A stretch of 64,000 bases of DNA from WHSW01 sp963759295 (GCA_963759295.1 CAVWYT010000010.1:186001-250000); one strand, 5' to 3'; counted from the stretch's first letter, positions 8,080-18,167 are shown. A program made the numbers and translations. The notes: generated by a model from the sequence alone, not told the origin.

Positions 8080-8835
8080 ATGGGATCGTTCGTGATCACC
8101 CTGCGAGAGGGCTTCGAGGCGGCGCTGATCGTCGGTCTGATCCTTGCATACCTGAAGAAGACCGACAGCCTCGAGCATGCCCGCGCCGTGTGGCTCGGGG
8201 TCGGGTTCGCGGTCGTCGCCAGCCTGATGATGGGAGGGATCCTCTTCCTCACCGTCGGCGAGCTCGAGGGCTCGGCCGAGCAGCTCTACGAGGGCACCGC
8301 GATGGTGCTCGCCGCCGCGGTCGTCACCTGGATGGCGTTCTGGATGAAGAAGCAGGCGCGTACGATCGGCGCCGAGCTGCGGGCCCGGGTGAGCGATTCG
8401 CTGCGCGCCGGCGGCGGGCTGGCGCTGGCGGCCGTCGCCTTCGTCGCCGTCGCCCGCGAGGGACTCGAGACCGGACTGTTCTTGTTTGCCTCGACCGAGA
8501 ATGCGGGTCCGGTGCTTGCGGTCTCCGCCGCGCTCGCCGGACTGGTGGTGGCGATCGGGCTCGGCGTGGGGTTCTATCGCGGGGCGCTGCGGCTCGACCT
8601 GCGCAGGTTCTTCCTCGTCACCGGAGTGCTGGTGATCGTGTTCGCCGCCTGGCTTGTCTACGGCGGGCTGCACGAGTTCGGCGAGCTCGCCGAGAGCGAG
8701 CTGCTCGAGACCGTCGCCCCGCTCGCCGGGATCGCCTACGCCCTCGGCCTCGGGGCCTTCTACGTCCGAGGCGTCGGCAAGTCCGGGGCCTCCGCCCCCG
8801 CGCCGGCACGCGCCGCGGCCTCAGCCGACGCCTAG
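8080..8835 (+). CDS. FTR1/EfeU-family iron permease (short paralogue)
   Basis: Seven-helix iron permease of 251 aa. The first iron-binding motif REGFE is at residues 9-13, right at the N terminus as in EfeU, and the second, REGLE, is at 126-130. The C-terminal tail is Ala/Pro-rich. ATG 8080 has an AGGAAGAGG ribosome-binding site. It is divergent from a longer FTR1 paralogue, with an operator in front of each, so the pair probably responds to the same iron signal. EfeO/EfeB-type partners are not in the window, so the electron or periplasmic partner is unknown. Confidence 0.88.
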   Translation: MGSFVITLREGFEAALIVGLILAYLKKTDSLEHARAVWLGVGFAVVASLMMGGILFLTVGELEGSAEQLYEGTAMVLAAAVVTWMAFWMKKQARTIGAELRARVSDSLRAGGGLALAAVAFVAVAREGLETGLFLFASTENAGPVLAVSAALAGLVVAIGLGVGFYRGALRLDLRRFFLVTGVLVIVFAAWLVYGGLHEFGELAESELLETVAPLAGIAYALGLGAFYVRGVGKSGASAPAPARAAASADA

Positions 8836-8898
8836 ACGAGGCTCGCCGGCCCCGCTTGGGGCCGTCCGTAAAATCGGCCCTCGGCCGACAACGGACGG

Positions 8899-9714
8899 AT
8901 GCTCGTTCTGCTCACAAACGACGACGGGATCGGGGCCAGCGGCCTGCATGCGCTGCGCCGCGCGCTCGCGCAGATCGACGGCGTCGAGGTACGTGTGATC
9001 GCGCCGCACATGAACCGCAGCGGCACGGCGCGCAGCATCACCACGCACTCGCCGATCTGGGTCGAGGAGGTCGAGCTCGACGACGGCACGGTGGGCTTCG
9101 CGACCGAGGGCACGCCAGTCGACTGCGTGCGCTTCGCCGACCTCGGCCTGCTCGGTGAGCGTCCCGACCTGATCGTCTCCGGGATCAACCACGGGGCGAA
9201 CCTCGGCGACGACATCACCTACTCGGGCACCGTCGCGGCGGCGTTCGAGGGGATCGTGCTCGGCCTCCCCGCGGTCGCGGTCTCCCAGCAGGCGGGGATC
9301 GGCGGCATGGGCTACGCCGGGCGCGAGTACGAGTTCGCGGTCTCGGCCGCGGTCGCCCGCGAGCTGGTGCGCAAGCTGATCGACGACCCGATGCCGGCCG
9401 GAACGCTGATCAACGTCAACTGCCCTGCGGGCGAGCTGCGCGGGATCGAGCTCACCCGGCTCGGCAAGCGGCTCTACAACGACGAGCTGAGGCTGGTCGA
9501 GGAGGACACCGAGGGCCGCCGCCGATACGAGATCTACGGCTTCGAGCCCTCCTATGAGGACGAGCCCGGCACCGACCTCGCCGCGGTCGCCCGCGGCAGG
9601 GCCGCGATCACGCCGATCCACTTCGAGCTCACGGCCCACGAGGAGCTCGAGCGCCTTGCCGGCTGGGACCTCGACGCGCTCGCCGCCTCGATCGGCAGCC
9701 TCCCGACCGCATGA
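8899..9714 (+). CDS. surE: 5'/3'-nucleotidase SurE
   Basis: Metal-dependent phosphatase that dephosphorylates nucleoside monophosphates, linked to stationary-phase survival. The N-terminal MLVLLTNDDGIGASGL contains the metal-binding Asp8-Asp9, and NRSGTARSIT and SGINHGANLGDDITYSGTVA further supply the Ser/Asn ligands and the active-site loop. Length 271 aa. Its last four bases (ATGA) overlap the start of ligA, so the two are translationally coupled. Confidence 0.95.
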   Translation: MLVLLTNDDGIGASGLHALRRALAQIDGVEVRVIAPHMNRSGTARSITTHSPIWVEEVELDDGTVGFATEGTPVDCVRFADLGLLGERPDLIVSGINHGANLGDDITYSGTVAAAFEGIVLGLPAVAVSQQAGIGGMGYAGREYEFAVSAAVARELVRKLIDDPMPAGTLINVNCPAGELRGIELTRLGKRLYNDELRLVEEDTEGRRRYEIYGFEPSYEDEPGTDLAAVARGRAAITPIHFELTAHEELERLAGWDLDALAASIGSLPTA

Positions 9715-11792
9715 GCGCGCCGCCCGAGGCGGAGAAGCGCGTCGCCGCGCTGCGCGACGAGATCGCCAAGCACGATCACTCCTACTACGTCCTCGACGAG
9801 CCGACGATCGGCGACGACGTCTACGACGAGCTCCTCGACGAGCTGCGGGCGCTGGAGGAGCAGCACCCCGAGCTGCTGACTCCGGACTCGCCGACCCAGC
9901 GGGTGGCCGGCGGGATGGAGCCGCTCGACAAGTTCGTCCAGGTCGAGCACCTGGAGCCGATGCTGTCGCTCGGCAACGCCCGCGGCGCCGACGAGTTCCG
10001 CGCCTGGGAACAGCGCCTGCACAACCGCCTTCGCAGCCTCGACATCGAGCCCGGCGAGCTGCGGTTCGTCTCCGAGCCGAAGATCGACGGGATCGCGATG
10101 TCGCTGGTGTACGAGGACGGCGAGCTGACGCGGGCCGCGACCCGCGGCGACGGCGTGATCGGCGAGGACGTGACCCACAACGTGCGCACGATCGAGGCGG
10201 TGCCGTCGCGGATCGACGCCGCGCCGGCCACGATCGAGGTCCGCGGGGAGGTCTACTTCCCGCGCGCCGCCTTCGCCGAGCTCAACGAACAGCGGGCGTC
10301 CGAGGGCTTGGCGACGTTCGCTAATCCGCGAAACGCGACCGCGGGGACGATCCGTCAGCTCGACCCCAAGGTGGCGGCCGCGCGGCCGCTCTCGATCTGG
10401 TGCTATGGCACCGGCGCGCGCGACGGGGTCGAGTTCGCGACCCATTCGGAGGAGCTCGAATGGCTGCGCTCCCACGGCTTCAAGGTCCAGGAGGACGTCG
10501 CCGAGCACGACAACGCCGATGAGGTCGTCGAGCGCTGCCTGTGGTGGGAGCAGAAGCGCGAGTCGCTGGACTTCGAGATCGACGGTTGCGTGGTCAAGGT
10601 CGACCAGCGCGGCCTGTGGCGCGAGCTCGGCGTCGCCGGTCGCGAGCCGCGCTGGGCGATCGCCTGGAAGTTCCCGCCGATCACCGCCACGACCAGGCTG
10701 AACAGGATCGTCTGGAACGTGGGGCGCACGGGCCGGCTGCTGCCGTTCGCGATGCTCGAGCCCGTCCACGTCGGCGGGGTGACGGTCTCGACCGCCACCC
10801 TGCACAACGAGGAGGACCTGGCGAAGAAGGATGCTCGCGAGGGCGACGAGGTGGTCGTGACCCGCGCCGGCGACGTGATCCCACAGGTGATCGCGCCGCT
10901 GATCCAGCGCCGCGAGGGCAAGCGGCTGCGCAGGCCGCGCCCGCCGAAGAAGTGCCCGGCCTGCGGCACCGCGACGATCAAGCCCTCGGACTCGGTGTGG
11001 ACGATCTGCCCCAACCGTCGCGGCTGTCCCGGGCAGAACTTCCAGCTCGTCAAGCACTTCCGCGGCGCGATGGACATCGAGGGCCTGGGCGAGAAGAATG
11101 CGATGCGGTTCCTCGACGAGGGGCTGATCACCGATCCAGCCTCGATCTACGACCTCACCTGGGAGCGGATCGCCGAGCTCGACGGCTTCGGCGAGACGTC
11201 GGCCAAGGCACTGATCACCGAGATCGAGCGCTCCAAGGAGCGGCCCTTCGGGCTCGTGCTCTACGCGCTCGGACTGCCCGGGATCGGCTATGTGAACGCC
11301 AACGCCCTCGCCGCGCACTTCGGCACCATCGACGCCCTGCTTCATGCCGAGCCCGAGCAGATCACCGAGGTCGAGGGGATCGGCCCGGTTCTCGCCGAGC
11401 AGCTCGACGAGGAGCTCTCCGACGAGGCGGTCGTGGAGCTGATCGAGCGCCTGCGCGAGCGCGGGCTGCGCTTCGAGCTCTCGGAGGCCGAGCGCCGCGC
11501 CGAGGGCGGGGCGCTCGAGGGAAGGACGTTCGTGCTCACCGGGACGCTTCCGACCCTGAGCCGCGACGAGGCGACGAGGCTGATTCGCGGCGCGGGGGGA
11601 AAAGTCACCGGCTCGGTGTCGAAGAAGACCGACTACCTGGTCGCCGGCGACAGCCCGGGCTCGAAGCTGGCGAAGGCCGAGGAGGTCGGAACCGAGGTCC
11701 TCGACGAGGACGGGCTGCGCGGGCTGCTCTCGGAATCCGGCGCGCCCGAGCCGACGCCGAAGCGGGGCGCGCTGCCGCCGCAGCGGCGCTAG
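9711..11792 (+). CDS. ligA: NAD-dependent DNA ligase LigA
   Basis: Seals nicks in DNA using NAD+. Domains in order: Ia (about 1-70), adenylation domain with the nucleophile Lys124 in KIDG, OB fold, a four-cysteine zinc finger around residues 415-440 (CPACG and CPNRRGC), helix-hairpin-helix repeats, and a C-terminal BRCT domain from about 600 (FVLTGTLPTLSRDEA). Length 693 aa is typical. It overlaps surE by 4 bases at its start and the convergent carboxypeptidase gene by 4 bases at its end. Confidence 0.97.
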   Translation: MSAPPEAEKRVAALRDEIAKHDHSYYVLDEPTIGDDVYDELLDELRALEEQHPELLTPDSPTQRVAGGMEPLDKFVQVEHLEPMLSLGNARGADEFRAWEQRLHNRLRSLDIEPGELRFVSEPKIDGIAMSLVYEDGELTRAATRGDGVIGEDVTHNVRTIEAVPSRIDAAPATIEVRGEVYFPRAAFAELNEQRASEGLATFANPRNATAGTIRQLDPKVAAARPLSIWCYGTGARDGVEFATHSEELEWLRSHGFKVQEDVAEHDNADEVVERCLWWEQKRESLDFEIDGCVVKVDQRGLWRELGVAGREPRWAIAWKFPPITATTRLNRIVWNVGRTGRLLPFAMLEPVHVGGVTVSTATLHNEEDLAKKDAREGDEVVVTRAGDVIPQVIAPLIQRREGKRLRRPRPPKKCPACGTATIKPSDSVWTICPNRRGCPGQNFQLVKHFRGAMDIEGLGEKNAMRFLDEGLITDPASIYDLTWERIAELDGFGETSAKALITEIERSKERPFGLVLYALGLPGIGYVNANALAAHFGTIDALLHAEPEQITEVEGIGPVLAEQLDEELSDEAVVELIERLRERGLRFELSEAERRAEGGALEGRTFVLTGTLPTLSRDEATRLIRGAGGKVTGSVSKKTDYLVAGDSPGSKLAKAEEVGTEVLDEDGLRGLLSESGAPEPTPKRGALPPQRR

Positions 11793-13126
11793 GGCTGGTA
11801 GCGGGCGATCGCCGCCGCGATGTGATCCTGGGCGACGCGTGCGGCGCCGATGTCGACCGAGTTGTTGAGGACCGAGAAGACGACCGTGTGCCCGCCCGCG
11901 GTGCAGTAGCCGGAAAGCGCCGAGACGTCGGAGAGCGTCCCGGTCTTGGTGTGGCAATTGCCCTCCGCGGCGGTGCCCCGCATGCGATCGGCGACCGTGC
12001 CCTCGCGCCCAGCAACCGGAAGCGAGTCGACGAACGCCGAGCCGTTCTCGTCGTCCGTCGCCATCGCCGCCAGCAGCTTCCCGACCTGTTCGGGCGAGAC
12101 GCGGTTGTGGCGCGAGAGGCCCGATCCATCGCTCGCCTGGACGCTCGTCCCGACCGAGTCCGCGAACGCCTCGACCCGCCGCGCCCCGCGATCACGGGTT
12201 CCGCGCTTGCCGCCCGTGGCGGCGAGGCGCTTGAGCAGCATCTCGGCGAAGAAGTTGTTGGAGGGGACGTTGGTCTCCTCGACCAGCCTCGCGACGGTCG
12301 GAGATTCGACCTTGGCGAGCGGGTCGTGCTCGAGCATCCCTTTCGGCAGGTTCGCGCGGCCGACCCTGCCCGCGACGCGGACTCCCCGCTTTCGCAGCGC
12401 CTTCTTCAGCGCCTTGGCGGCGACCAGCTCGGGGTCATGGGCATAGCCGGCACCGTCGAAGCCGTCGTTGAACGAGAGGCCCGACAGCGGGCTCAGGTAG
12501 GGGCCGGCGCGGCGCTCGCGGTCGAAGATCGAGTCGTCGGCGAGCACGCTGCCGGTGATCCGCCGGACGCCCTGCTGCGCGATGTTGCCGGCGAGCTCGG
12601 AGACCCGGCTCACCGGCTGGTCGTGGGCACGGGCGAAGCGGGCGGTCCCGAACGCGGGATCTCCGTCGCCGACCACTACGAGGTCGCCGCTGAGTACTGA
12701 GTGTCGGGCCCCGGTGAGCTCGCCGCGGGGATAGGCGCGCGTGGAGAGGCGCTCGGTGGGTCCAAGCTTCGACAGGAACGCCGCCGTGGTGAACAGCTTC
12801 TCGTTCGATGCCGGGATCCTGCGGCTGGCGGCCTGATCGGAGAACAGCACGCGGTCATCGTTGGCGTCGACGTCATAAACCCAAGCGCCGCTCGAGCCGC
12901 CGGCTCGGTTCATCGCGTCGGTGAGCTCGACCCGAAGCTCCGATCTGCTCAGCGCCCGCGCGGACGCCGCACGCGACTTTGGCCGGGCGATCGGCGTGCT
13001 GCCTCCGTCGCCGGCGGAGACGGTCGTTACGCTCTCGTGAGCCGTCGCGGTGGCCCCGCCGAGGCCGCCGGCGGCGAGCGCACAGGCGGCCGACAACGGC
13101 GCGAGGACTCTGCGTATCCCCTGCAT
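11789..13126 (-). CDS. dacB: D-alanyl-D-alanine carboxypeptidase/endopeptidase, PBP4 (S13) family
   Basis: Periplasmic/extracytoplasmic peptidoglycan hydrolase of the serine-acyl type. The three penicillin-binding motifs are present: SNEK with Ser107, SNN at 289-291 and KTG at 394-396. An N-terminal hydrophobic segment (about 8-28, ending ATATA) looks like a signal peptide. The 445-aa length fits class C low-molecular-weight PBPs. The stop overlaps the convergent ligA stop, leaving no intergenic terminator between them. Confidence 0.93.
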   Translation of the reverse strand: MQGIRRVLAPLSAACALAAGGLGGATATAHESVTTVSAGDGGSTPIARPKSRAASARALSRSELRVELTDAMNRAGGSSGAWVYDVDANDDRVLFSDQAASRRIPASNEKLFTTAAFLSKLGPTERLSTRAYPRGELTGARHSVLSGDLVVVGDGDPAFGTARFARAHDQPVSRVSELAGNIAQQGVRRITGSVLADDSIFDRERRAGPYLSPLSGLSFNDGFDGAGYAHDPELVAAKALKKALRKRGVRVAGRVGRANLPKGMLEHDPLAKVESPTVARLVEETNVPSNNFFAEMLLKRLAATGGKRGTRDRGARRVEAFADSVGTSVQASDGSGLSRHNRVSPEQVGKLLAAMATDDENGSAFVDSLPVAGREGTVADRMRGTAAEGNCHTKTGTLSDVSALSGYCTAGGHTVVFSVLNNSVDIGAARVAQDHIAAAIARYQP

Positions 13127-13203
13127 CCGGGCGTCAGGCTAGCGAGCCCGCGGACCGGGGCGCGACGGTACGCCTGTACCGGCTGGAATAATCGATCAGG
13201 CCG

Positions 13204-14493
13204 ATGGGCAAGGTCGTCGATCTCGAGACCGCAGGAAGCGAGCCACAGGCGGCGAGACGCCGCCGAGCGCGGCGCGAGGCGTCGAGGACCGCACTCGTCC
13301 TCGGCGGTGGTGGATTCACCGGCGGCGTCTATGAGATCGGTGCGCTGCGCGCGCTCGACCTCCTGGCGGCGAACCGTACCGTGAACCAGTTCGACGTCTA
13401 CGTCGGCACCAGCGCCGGATCGTTCGTCTCCAGTCTGGTCGCCAACGGGGTGACGCCCGAGGAGATGATGAGGGTGCTGAATCGGGACCTCCCCTCGCCG
13501 ATTCGCGACATCGATCTCGCCACGCTGCTGAAGCCGAATTACGGCGGCTTCTTGAAGAGCTCGCTGACCCTGCCGCTGAAGCTGCTCGGGGCGCTGCGCG
13601 AGCTGGCCGAGAATCTCGGCGAGGTCTCCGCCGTCGACCTCGCAACCGCGCTCTCCTCGGGGCTTCCGACCGGCGTCTACTCGGGCCGCGGGATCGAGCG
13701 CTACCTCGACGAGGTCCTTTCCGATCCCGACCGGTCGAACGACTTCCGGATGCTCGAGCGCGAGCTGTACCTGGTCGCCACCGACCTCGACACCACCGAG
13801 CGCATCGTGCTCGGTGAGGGCGAGTGGGCGGGGGTGCCGATCTCGAAGGCGGTCTCCGCGTCAGGCGCGCTGCCCGGGATCTACCAGCCCGTCGAGATCG
13901 CGGGCCGCGAGCTGATCGACGGCGGCATCCTCTCGACCACGAACATCGACGTCGCAATCGAGCGCGGGGCGAAGTTCGTGGTCGCGATCAATCCGCTCGT
14001 CCCCTACGTCAACGACTTCTCCAAGAACATCCCGACGATGACCGGCTCGCGGGTGCGCCGGGTCTCCGATATGGGCATGGCGGCGATCGCCAACCAGGTC
14101 TTCCGGCTGCTCTCCCACGACCGTCTGCACCGCGCAGTCGAGATCTGGGAGGAGCGCTACCCCGGCGTCGACATCATCCTGATCGAGCCCGAGCTCGACG
14201 ACGAGCTGATGTTCGGGACCTCGATCCTCGATTACCGCGCCCGCCTTCAGATCGCCAAGCACGGGTTCGAGTCGGTGACCATGAAGCTGGCCCGCGACTA
14301 CGACCGCTACAAGGCGATCGCCGAGCGCCACGGAATCGAAATCTCCGCCCGGCGCGTGCGCCACGTGCTCGATCAGGTCGAGCGCGAGGCCGAGAACCTG
14401 TCCGCGTGGCGCCGGGTGCTCGAGCAGACGACCTCGGCGCTGCTGCGTTCCTCGCCCGGCGATCGCAGAGCGTCCGCCGACCCCGGGGATTAG
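13204..14493 (+). CDS. Patatin-like phospholipase
   Basis: Serine lipid acyl hydrolase of the RssA/patatin type. The oxyanion loop GGGGFTGGVYEIGALRAL is at about 34-51, the nucleophile Ser70 lies in GTSAG, and the catalytic Asp239 in DGG. Length 429 aa, longer than minimal patatins because of a C-terminal helical extension (from about 330, rich in Arg/Glu). No signal peptide is seen, so it acts in the cytoplasm or at the inner membrane face. It is divergent from the PBP4 gene with a 77-base gap. Confidence 0.88.
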   Translation: MGKVVDLETAGSEPQAARRRRARREASRTALVLGGGGFTGGVYEIGALRALDLLAANRTVNQFDVYVGTSAGSFVSSLVANGVTPEEMMRVLNRDLPSPIRDIDLATLLKPNYGGFLKSSLTLPLKLLGALRELAENLGEVSAVDLATALSSGLPTGVYSGRGIERYLDEVLSDPDRSNDFRMLERELYLVATDLDTTERIVLGEGEWAGVPISKAVSASGALPGIYQPVEIAGRELIDGGILSTTNIDVAIERGAKFVVAINPLVPYVNDFSKNIPTMTGSRVRRVSDMGMAAIANQVFRLLSHDRLHRAVEIWEERYPGVDIILIEPELDDELMFGTSILDYRARLQIAKHGFESVTMKLARDYDRYKAIAERHGIEISARRVRHVLDQVEREAENLSAWRRVLEQTTSALLRSSPGDRRASADPGD

Positions 14494-14525
14494 GGGATCT
14501 CGGGCGCCGGCGGCCCGGCCCCGCG

Positions 14526-16295
14526 CTAGCGGCAGATCCGGACCCGCTTCTGAAGGCTGAACTCACGCCCGTCGACCATCTCGGCGAGCGCCCGGATCTC
14601 CGGGCGCCGTGGCCCGCGCAGCAGCCGGGGCCTGATCCGCTCTGAGAGCGGCGCGGCGCGATCCCTGCCTTCCGGCCTCGAGCCGACGCTGAAGGAGACC
14701 TGCTCGACCGCGGCGACGCCCGCGCCCCGGACCCGGACGATGAAGTCGCGCGCCGGCCGACAGGAACGGCCGTGCGCGCGGATCGAGCGCGGCAGCTCCA
14801 GGCGCAGCGAGGGGTGGGTGCGGCAGGTCTCTCCGGCACACGAGCGCAGCGTCGCCAGGCGCGAGGCGAGCGCCGCCTCGACGGCCGAGTAAGCGGGGCT
14901 CCCATGCAGGTTGGTGAGCTCGTAGGGATCGCCGCGCAGGTCGTAGAGCTCGACCTCGCCCGTGGCGTTCTCGACGTAGGCGTAGCGCGAGGTCCGGATC
15001 GCGGCGAAGCCGCCGCTCTGCGGCGCCAGGTCCTCCTCGTCCTCGAGCACGTCGCCCTTCTCGAGCAGCAACTCTCGGCCATGCAGGCGCTCAGGGTGCC
15101 TGGCGAACGGCAGCAGCGAGCGCCCGTCCTCGGGAAGGCCGGCGCTCGCGCCGGCCGCGTCGAGGACGGTTGGCGCGAGATCGGCGTTGATCGACAGGTC
15201 CTCGACCGTGGCGCCTGCGGCGATCCCCGGTCCGCGGATCACCAGCGGCACCCGGATCGACTCCTCGTAGACCCGGTTCTTGCCGCTCTGGACGCGATGC
15301 TCACCGTGGAAGAACCCGTTGTCGGAGGTGAACACGATCAGGGTGTCGTCGAGCTCGCCCGAGGCGCGCAGGGCGGCGACGATCCGGCCCACGCCCTCGT
15401 CCACCGAGAGCAGCGACTCCAGCCGGCATCGGTACTTGCGCTGGATGTTCGCGAGCTCGGAGGCGGTGATCGACGGCAGCGCCCGGATCGCGGCCGGCTT
15501 GTCGGAGACGTCGGCCTCGTTGAAGCTGGACGGCTGGGGCAGTGGCTCGTCGTCGAAGGCGGTCGCGTGCCGCGGCGCCGGCTTCGGCGCCGCGTTGCCG
15601 CAGTCGGAGGGGGGTTGGGGGTTGGGGTTCGGCCCGCCGCCATGGGGCGCGGTGTACATGACGCCGAGGAAGAACGGCCCCCCGGGAGCGTGACGGTTGA
15701 TCGCCTCCACGGCGAGATCGGTGAACACGTCCTGCTTGAAGTCGCCGACCGCTTGGCCGCGGTCGACGAGGGCTCCGTTCTGGTTCAGCGTGTAGTCGTA
15801 GACGCTCTGGACGGTCCCTCCGGTGGCCGCGTACCACTCGTTCCAGCCGGGCGGCACGTAGGCCGCGTCGCTGGCACCGGTGCCGTACCCGTTCAGGTAC
15901 TTGCCGACGTGGATCGTCTGGTATCCCGCCGCCTGCAGCCACAACGGCAGGGTCGAGGAGTCGTCGAACTTCGTCGCGCCGCCGTCGGGCGCGCCGTTGC
16001 CGAGCACGCCGTGGTTGTGGGCGTACTGGCCGGTGTAGAAGGTCGCCCGCGACGGACAGCACAGCGGCCAGTTGGTGAAGTTGTTCGCGAAGGTCGTGCC
16101 CTTGGCGACGAGCTCGGAGCCGACCTCGCCCATGAACGGCAGCGACGCCTGGGTCTGGTCGTCGGTCATCACCACGACGACATTGGGGCGCGGCGGCGGC
16201 TGGGTGCTCGCGGGTGCCGGCGCGGACAGAGAGCCGAGCACGAGCGCGGCGGCGACCGCGCCGGCCGTACCCCCGAGTCCGAGTCCAGCTCGCAT
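14526..16295 (-). CDS. Secreted sulfatase, type I
   Basis: Sulfate ester hydrolase of the alkaline-phosphatase superfamily. An N-terminal signal segment (about 8-30) precedes PNVVVVMTDDQ with metal ligands Asp45-Asp46. The formylglycine motif CxPSR is present as CCPSR with Cys79, which needs a formylglycine-generating enzyme. Further active-site blocks are GKYLNGYG, APHGG, TSDNGF and the Lys in SGKNRVYEES. Length 589 aa. Two close paralogues lie at 52218-54011 and 54002-55603. The natural substrate cannot be read from the sequence. Confidence 0.88.
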   Translation of the reverse strand: MRAGLGLGGTAGAVAAALVLGSLSAPAPASTQPPPRPNVVVVMTDDQTQASLPFMGEVGSELVAKGTTFANNFTNWPLCCPSRATFYTGQYAHNHGVLGNGAPDGGATKFDDSSTLPLWLQAAGYQTIHVGKYLNGYGTGASDAAYVPPGWNEWYAATGGTVQSVYDYTLNQNGALVDRGQAVGDFKQDVFTDLAVEAINRHAPGGPFFLGVMYTAPHGGGPNPNPQPPSDCGNAAPKPAPRHATAFDDEPLPQPSSFNEADVSDKPAAIRALPSITASELANIQRKYRCRLESLLSVDEGVGRIVAALRASGELDDTLIVFTSDNGFFHGEHRVQSGKNRVYEESIRVPLVIRGPGIAAGATVEDLSINADLAPTVLDAAGASAGLPEDGRSLLPFARHPERLHGRELLLEKGDVLEDEEDLAPQSGGFAAIRTSRYAYVENATGEVELYDLRGDPYELTNLHGSPAYSAVEAALASRLATLRSCAGETCRTHPSLRLELPRSIRAHGRSCRPARDFIVRVRGAGVAAVEQVSFSVGSRPEGRDRAAPLSERIRPRLLRGPRRPEIRALAEMVDGREFSLQKRVRICR

Positions 16296-16331
16296 CGACC
16301 CCGAAACCCGGGGTCGCCGACGAAGTCGCGC

Positions 16332-18167
16332 TCAGGCGGGAGGCGCCGGCTCGGCCGCGCCGTAGAGCGAGTCGATCTCGGTGGCGTACTTGTCGGCGAC
16401 CACGTTGCGCTTCACCTTCATCGTCGGGGTCAGCTCGCCGCCCTCCTGCGAGAGGTCCCGGGGCAGGATCTCGATCTTCTTCACCTGCTCGACGCGGGCG
16501 AACTTCCGGTTGATCTGCTCGACGTGGGCCTCGATCGACTCGCGAACGTCGCGATTCGATGCGAGCGCGTCGAGATCGGCGTCGATGCCGCGGTCGCGGG
16601 CGTAGGCCGCCGCCTCCTCCGGATCGAGCGTCACCAGGGCGACGAGGTAGGGGCGGCGGTCGCCGACGACGACACACTGCGAGACGAGCGGGTGCTGCTT
16701 GATCTCCGCCTCGAGATTGGCCGGGGTGATGTTCTTGCCGCCCGCGGTGATGATGATGTCCTTCTTGCGGCCGGTGATCTTCAGGTAGCCGTCGGCGTCG
16801 ATCTCGCCGATGTCGCCGGTGTGCAGCCAGCCGTCGACGAGCGTATCCCGGGTCGCCTCCTCGTTCTTGTAGTAGCCCTGGAAGATGTTCGGACCCTTGG
16901 CGAGCACCTCACCGTCCTCGGCGATCTTGATCTCGCACCCGGGGAACGGCCTGCCGACCGTGCCCCACTTGAAGTCCTCGGGCGTGGCGATCGTCGCCGC
17001 GGTCGAGGTCTCGGTCATTCCCCAGCCCTCGAGCACGAGCACCCCGGCGGCGTCGAAGAACTCGAGGATCTCGGGGTTGATCGGAGCCGCGCCGGTGACC
17101 GCGAGCTTCAGCTTGCCGCCGAACAGCGCGCGGATCTTCGACAGCACCTGCTTGTCGGCGACCCGGTACTGGAGCGCGAGCAACGGGTTCGGGCGCTTGC
17201 CCTCGCGCTCGAGCCGGCGGACCTTCTTGCCGACGTCGACCGCCCACTCGAACACCGTCTTCTTGAGCCCGCCCTCCTTCTCGACGTTGGCGGTCGCGGC
17301 GGTGTAGATCTTCTCGAAGATCCGCGGCACCGACGGGAAATAGGTCGGCTTCACCTCGCTCAGGTTGGAGAGGATCTTCAGCGGGTCGCGCTCCCAGTAG
17401 GCGAGCGTGGCGCCGAGGTCGAAGGTCCCGAGCTGGATCAGCAGCGCGAACGAGTGGGCGAGCGGAAGGAAGAGGTAGGTGACCTCGCTCTCGTTGAGCA
17501 CGCTCACCGAGTGGACCATGTCGAGCATCGAGCGGTAGTTGCCGTGCGAGATCACGCAGCCCTTCGGCGGCCCGGTGGTTCCCGACGTGTAGATGAACGT
17601 GCAGATGTCCTCCGGGCCGACCGAGCTCCAGCGGCGCTCCCAGTCGGCGTCGGAGCCGCTGGAGCCGCGCTCCAGCAGGTCGTCGAGGGAGATCGTGTCG
17701 GCGGACTCGCCGCTCATCCGGATCACGTGCCGGAGCGCCGGACACCGGTCGCGGACCTGGCGCACCTTCGCCTCCTGCTCCTCGTCCTCGACGACGACCG
17801 CCACCGCGTCGGAGTTCTCGAGCACGTACTGGCACTCCTCCGGCGAGTTGGTCTGGTAGATCGGTACGACCGTCGCGCCGGCCGAGAGCGCCGCGAAGTC
17901 GAAGTACGTCCACTCGGGGCGGGTGTTGGAGAGGATCGCGACCTTGTCGCCCTTCTCGATCCCGAGGTCGACCAGCCCGAGCGCGAGCCTGCGGACGATC
18001 TCGCCGACCTCGGTGTAGCTCTTCGCCGTCCAGGCTCCCGAGTCGTCCTTGTAGAGCACCGCCCGCTTCGGCCCGTGCTTGCGGACGGCGAGCGGCAGCA
18101 GATCCGCCAGCGTCTTCGCCCCGGTTCCCGCCTCGGTCGCCGACCTCTCGACGGTCGCCGTCTCCAT
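16332..18167 (-). CDS. fadD: Long-chain fatty acyl-CoA ligase (FadD-type)
   Basis: Activates fatty acids to acyl-CoA through an acyl-adenylate. The AMP-binding motif YTSGTTGPPKG is near residue 192, the second adenylation motif GWGMTETS near 385, GDIGEID near 470 and the C-terminal hinge GRKKDIIITAGGKNITPANLE near 490-510 (given here in two overlapping blocks). Length 611 aa matches AMP-forming long-chain ligases of the FAA/ACSBG type. It lies 37 bases after the sulfatase start on the same strand, so it may be upstream in a shared transcript. Confidence 0.9.
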   Translation of the reverse strand: METATVERSATEAGTGAKTLADLLPLAVRKHGPKRAVLYKDDSGAWTAKSYTEVGEIVRRLALGLVDLGIEKGDKVAILSNTRPEWTYFDFAALSAGATVVPIYQTNSPEECQYVLENSDAVAVVVEDEEQEAKVRQVRDRCPALRHVIRMSGESADTISLDDLLERGSSGSDADWERRWSSVGPEDICTFIYTSGTTGPPKGCVISHGNYRSMLDMVHSVSVLNESEVTYLFLPLAHSFALLIQLGTFDLGATLAYWERDPLKILSNLSEVKPTYFPSVPRIFEKIYTAATANVEKEGGLKKTVFEWAVDVGKKVRRLEREGKRPNPLLALQYRVADKQVLSKIRALFGGKLKLAVTGAAPINPEILEFFDAAGVLVLEGWGMTETSTAATIATPEDFKWGTVGRPFPGCEIKIAEDGEVLAKGPNIFQGYYKNEEATRDTLVDGWLHTGDIGEIDADGYLKITGRKKDIIITAGGKNITPANLEAEIKQHPLVSQCVVVGDRRPYLVALVTLDPEEAAAYARDRGIDADLDALASNRDVRESIEAHVEQINRKFARVEQVKKIEILPRDLSQEGGELTPTMKVKRNVVADKYATEIDSLYGAAEPAPPA

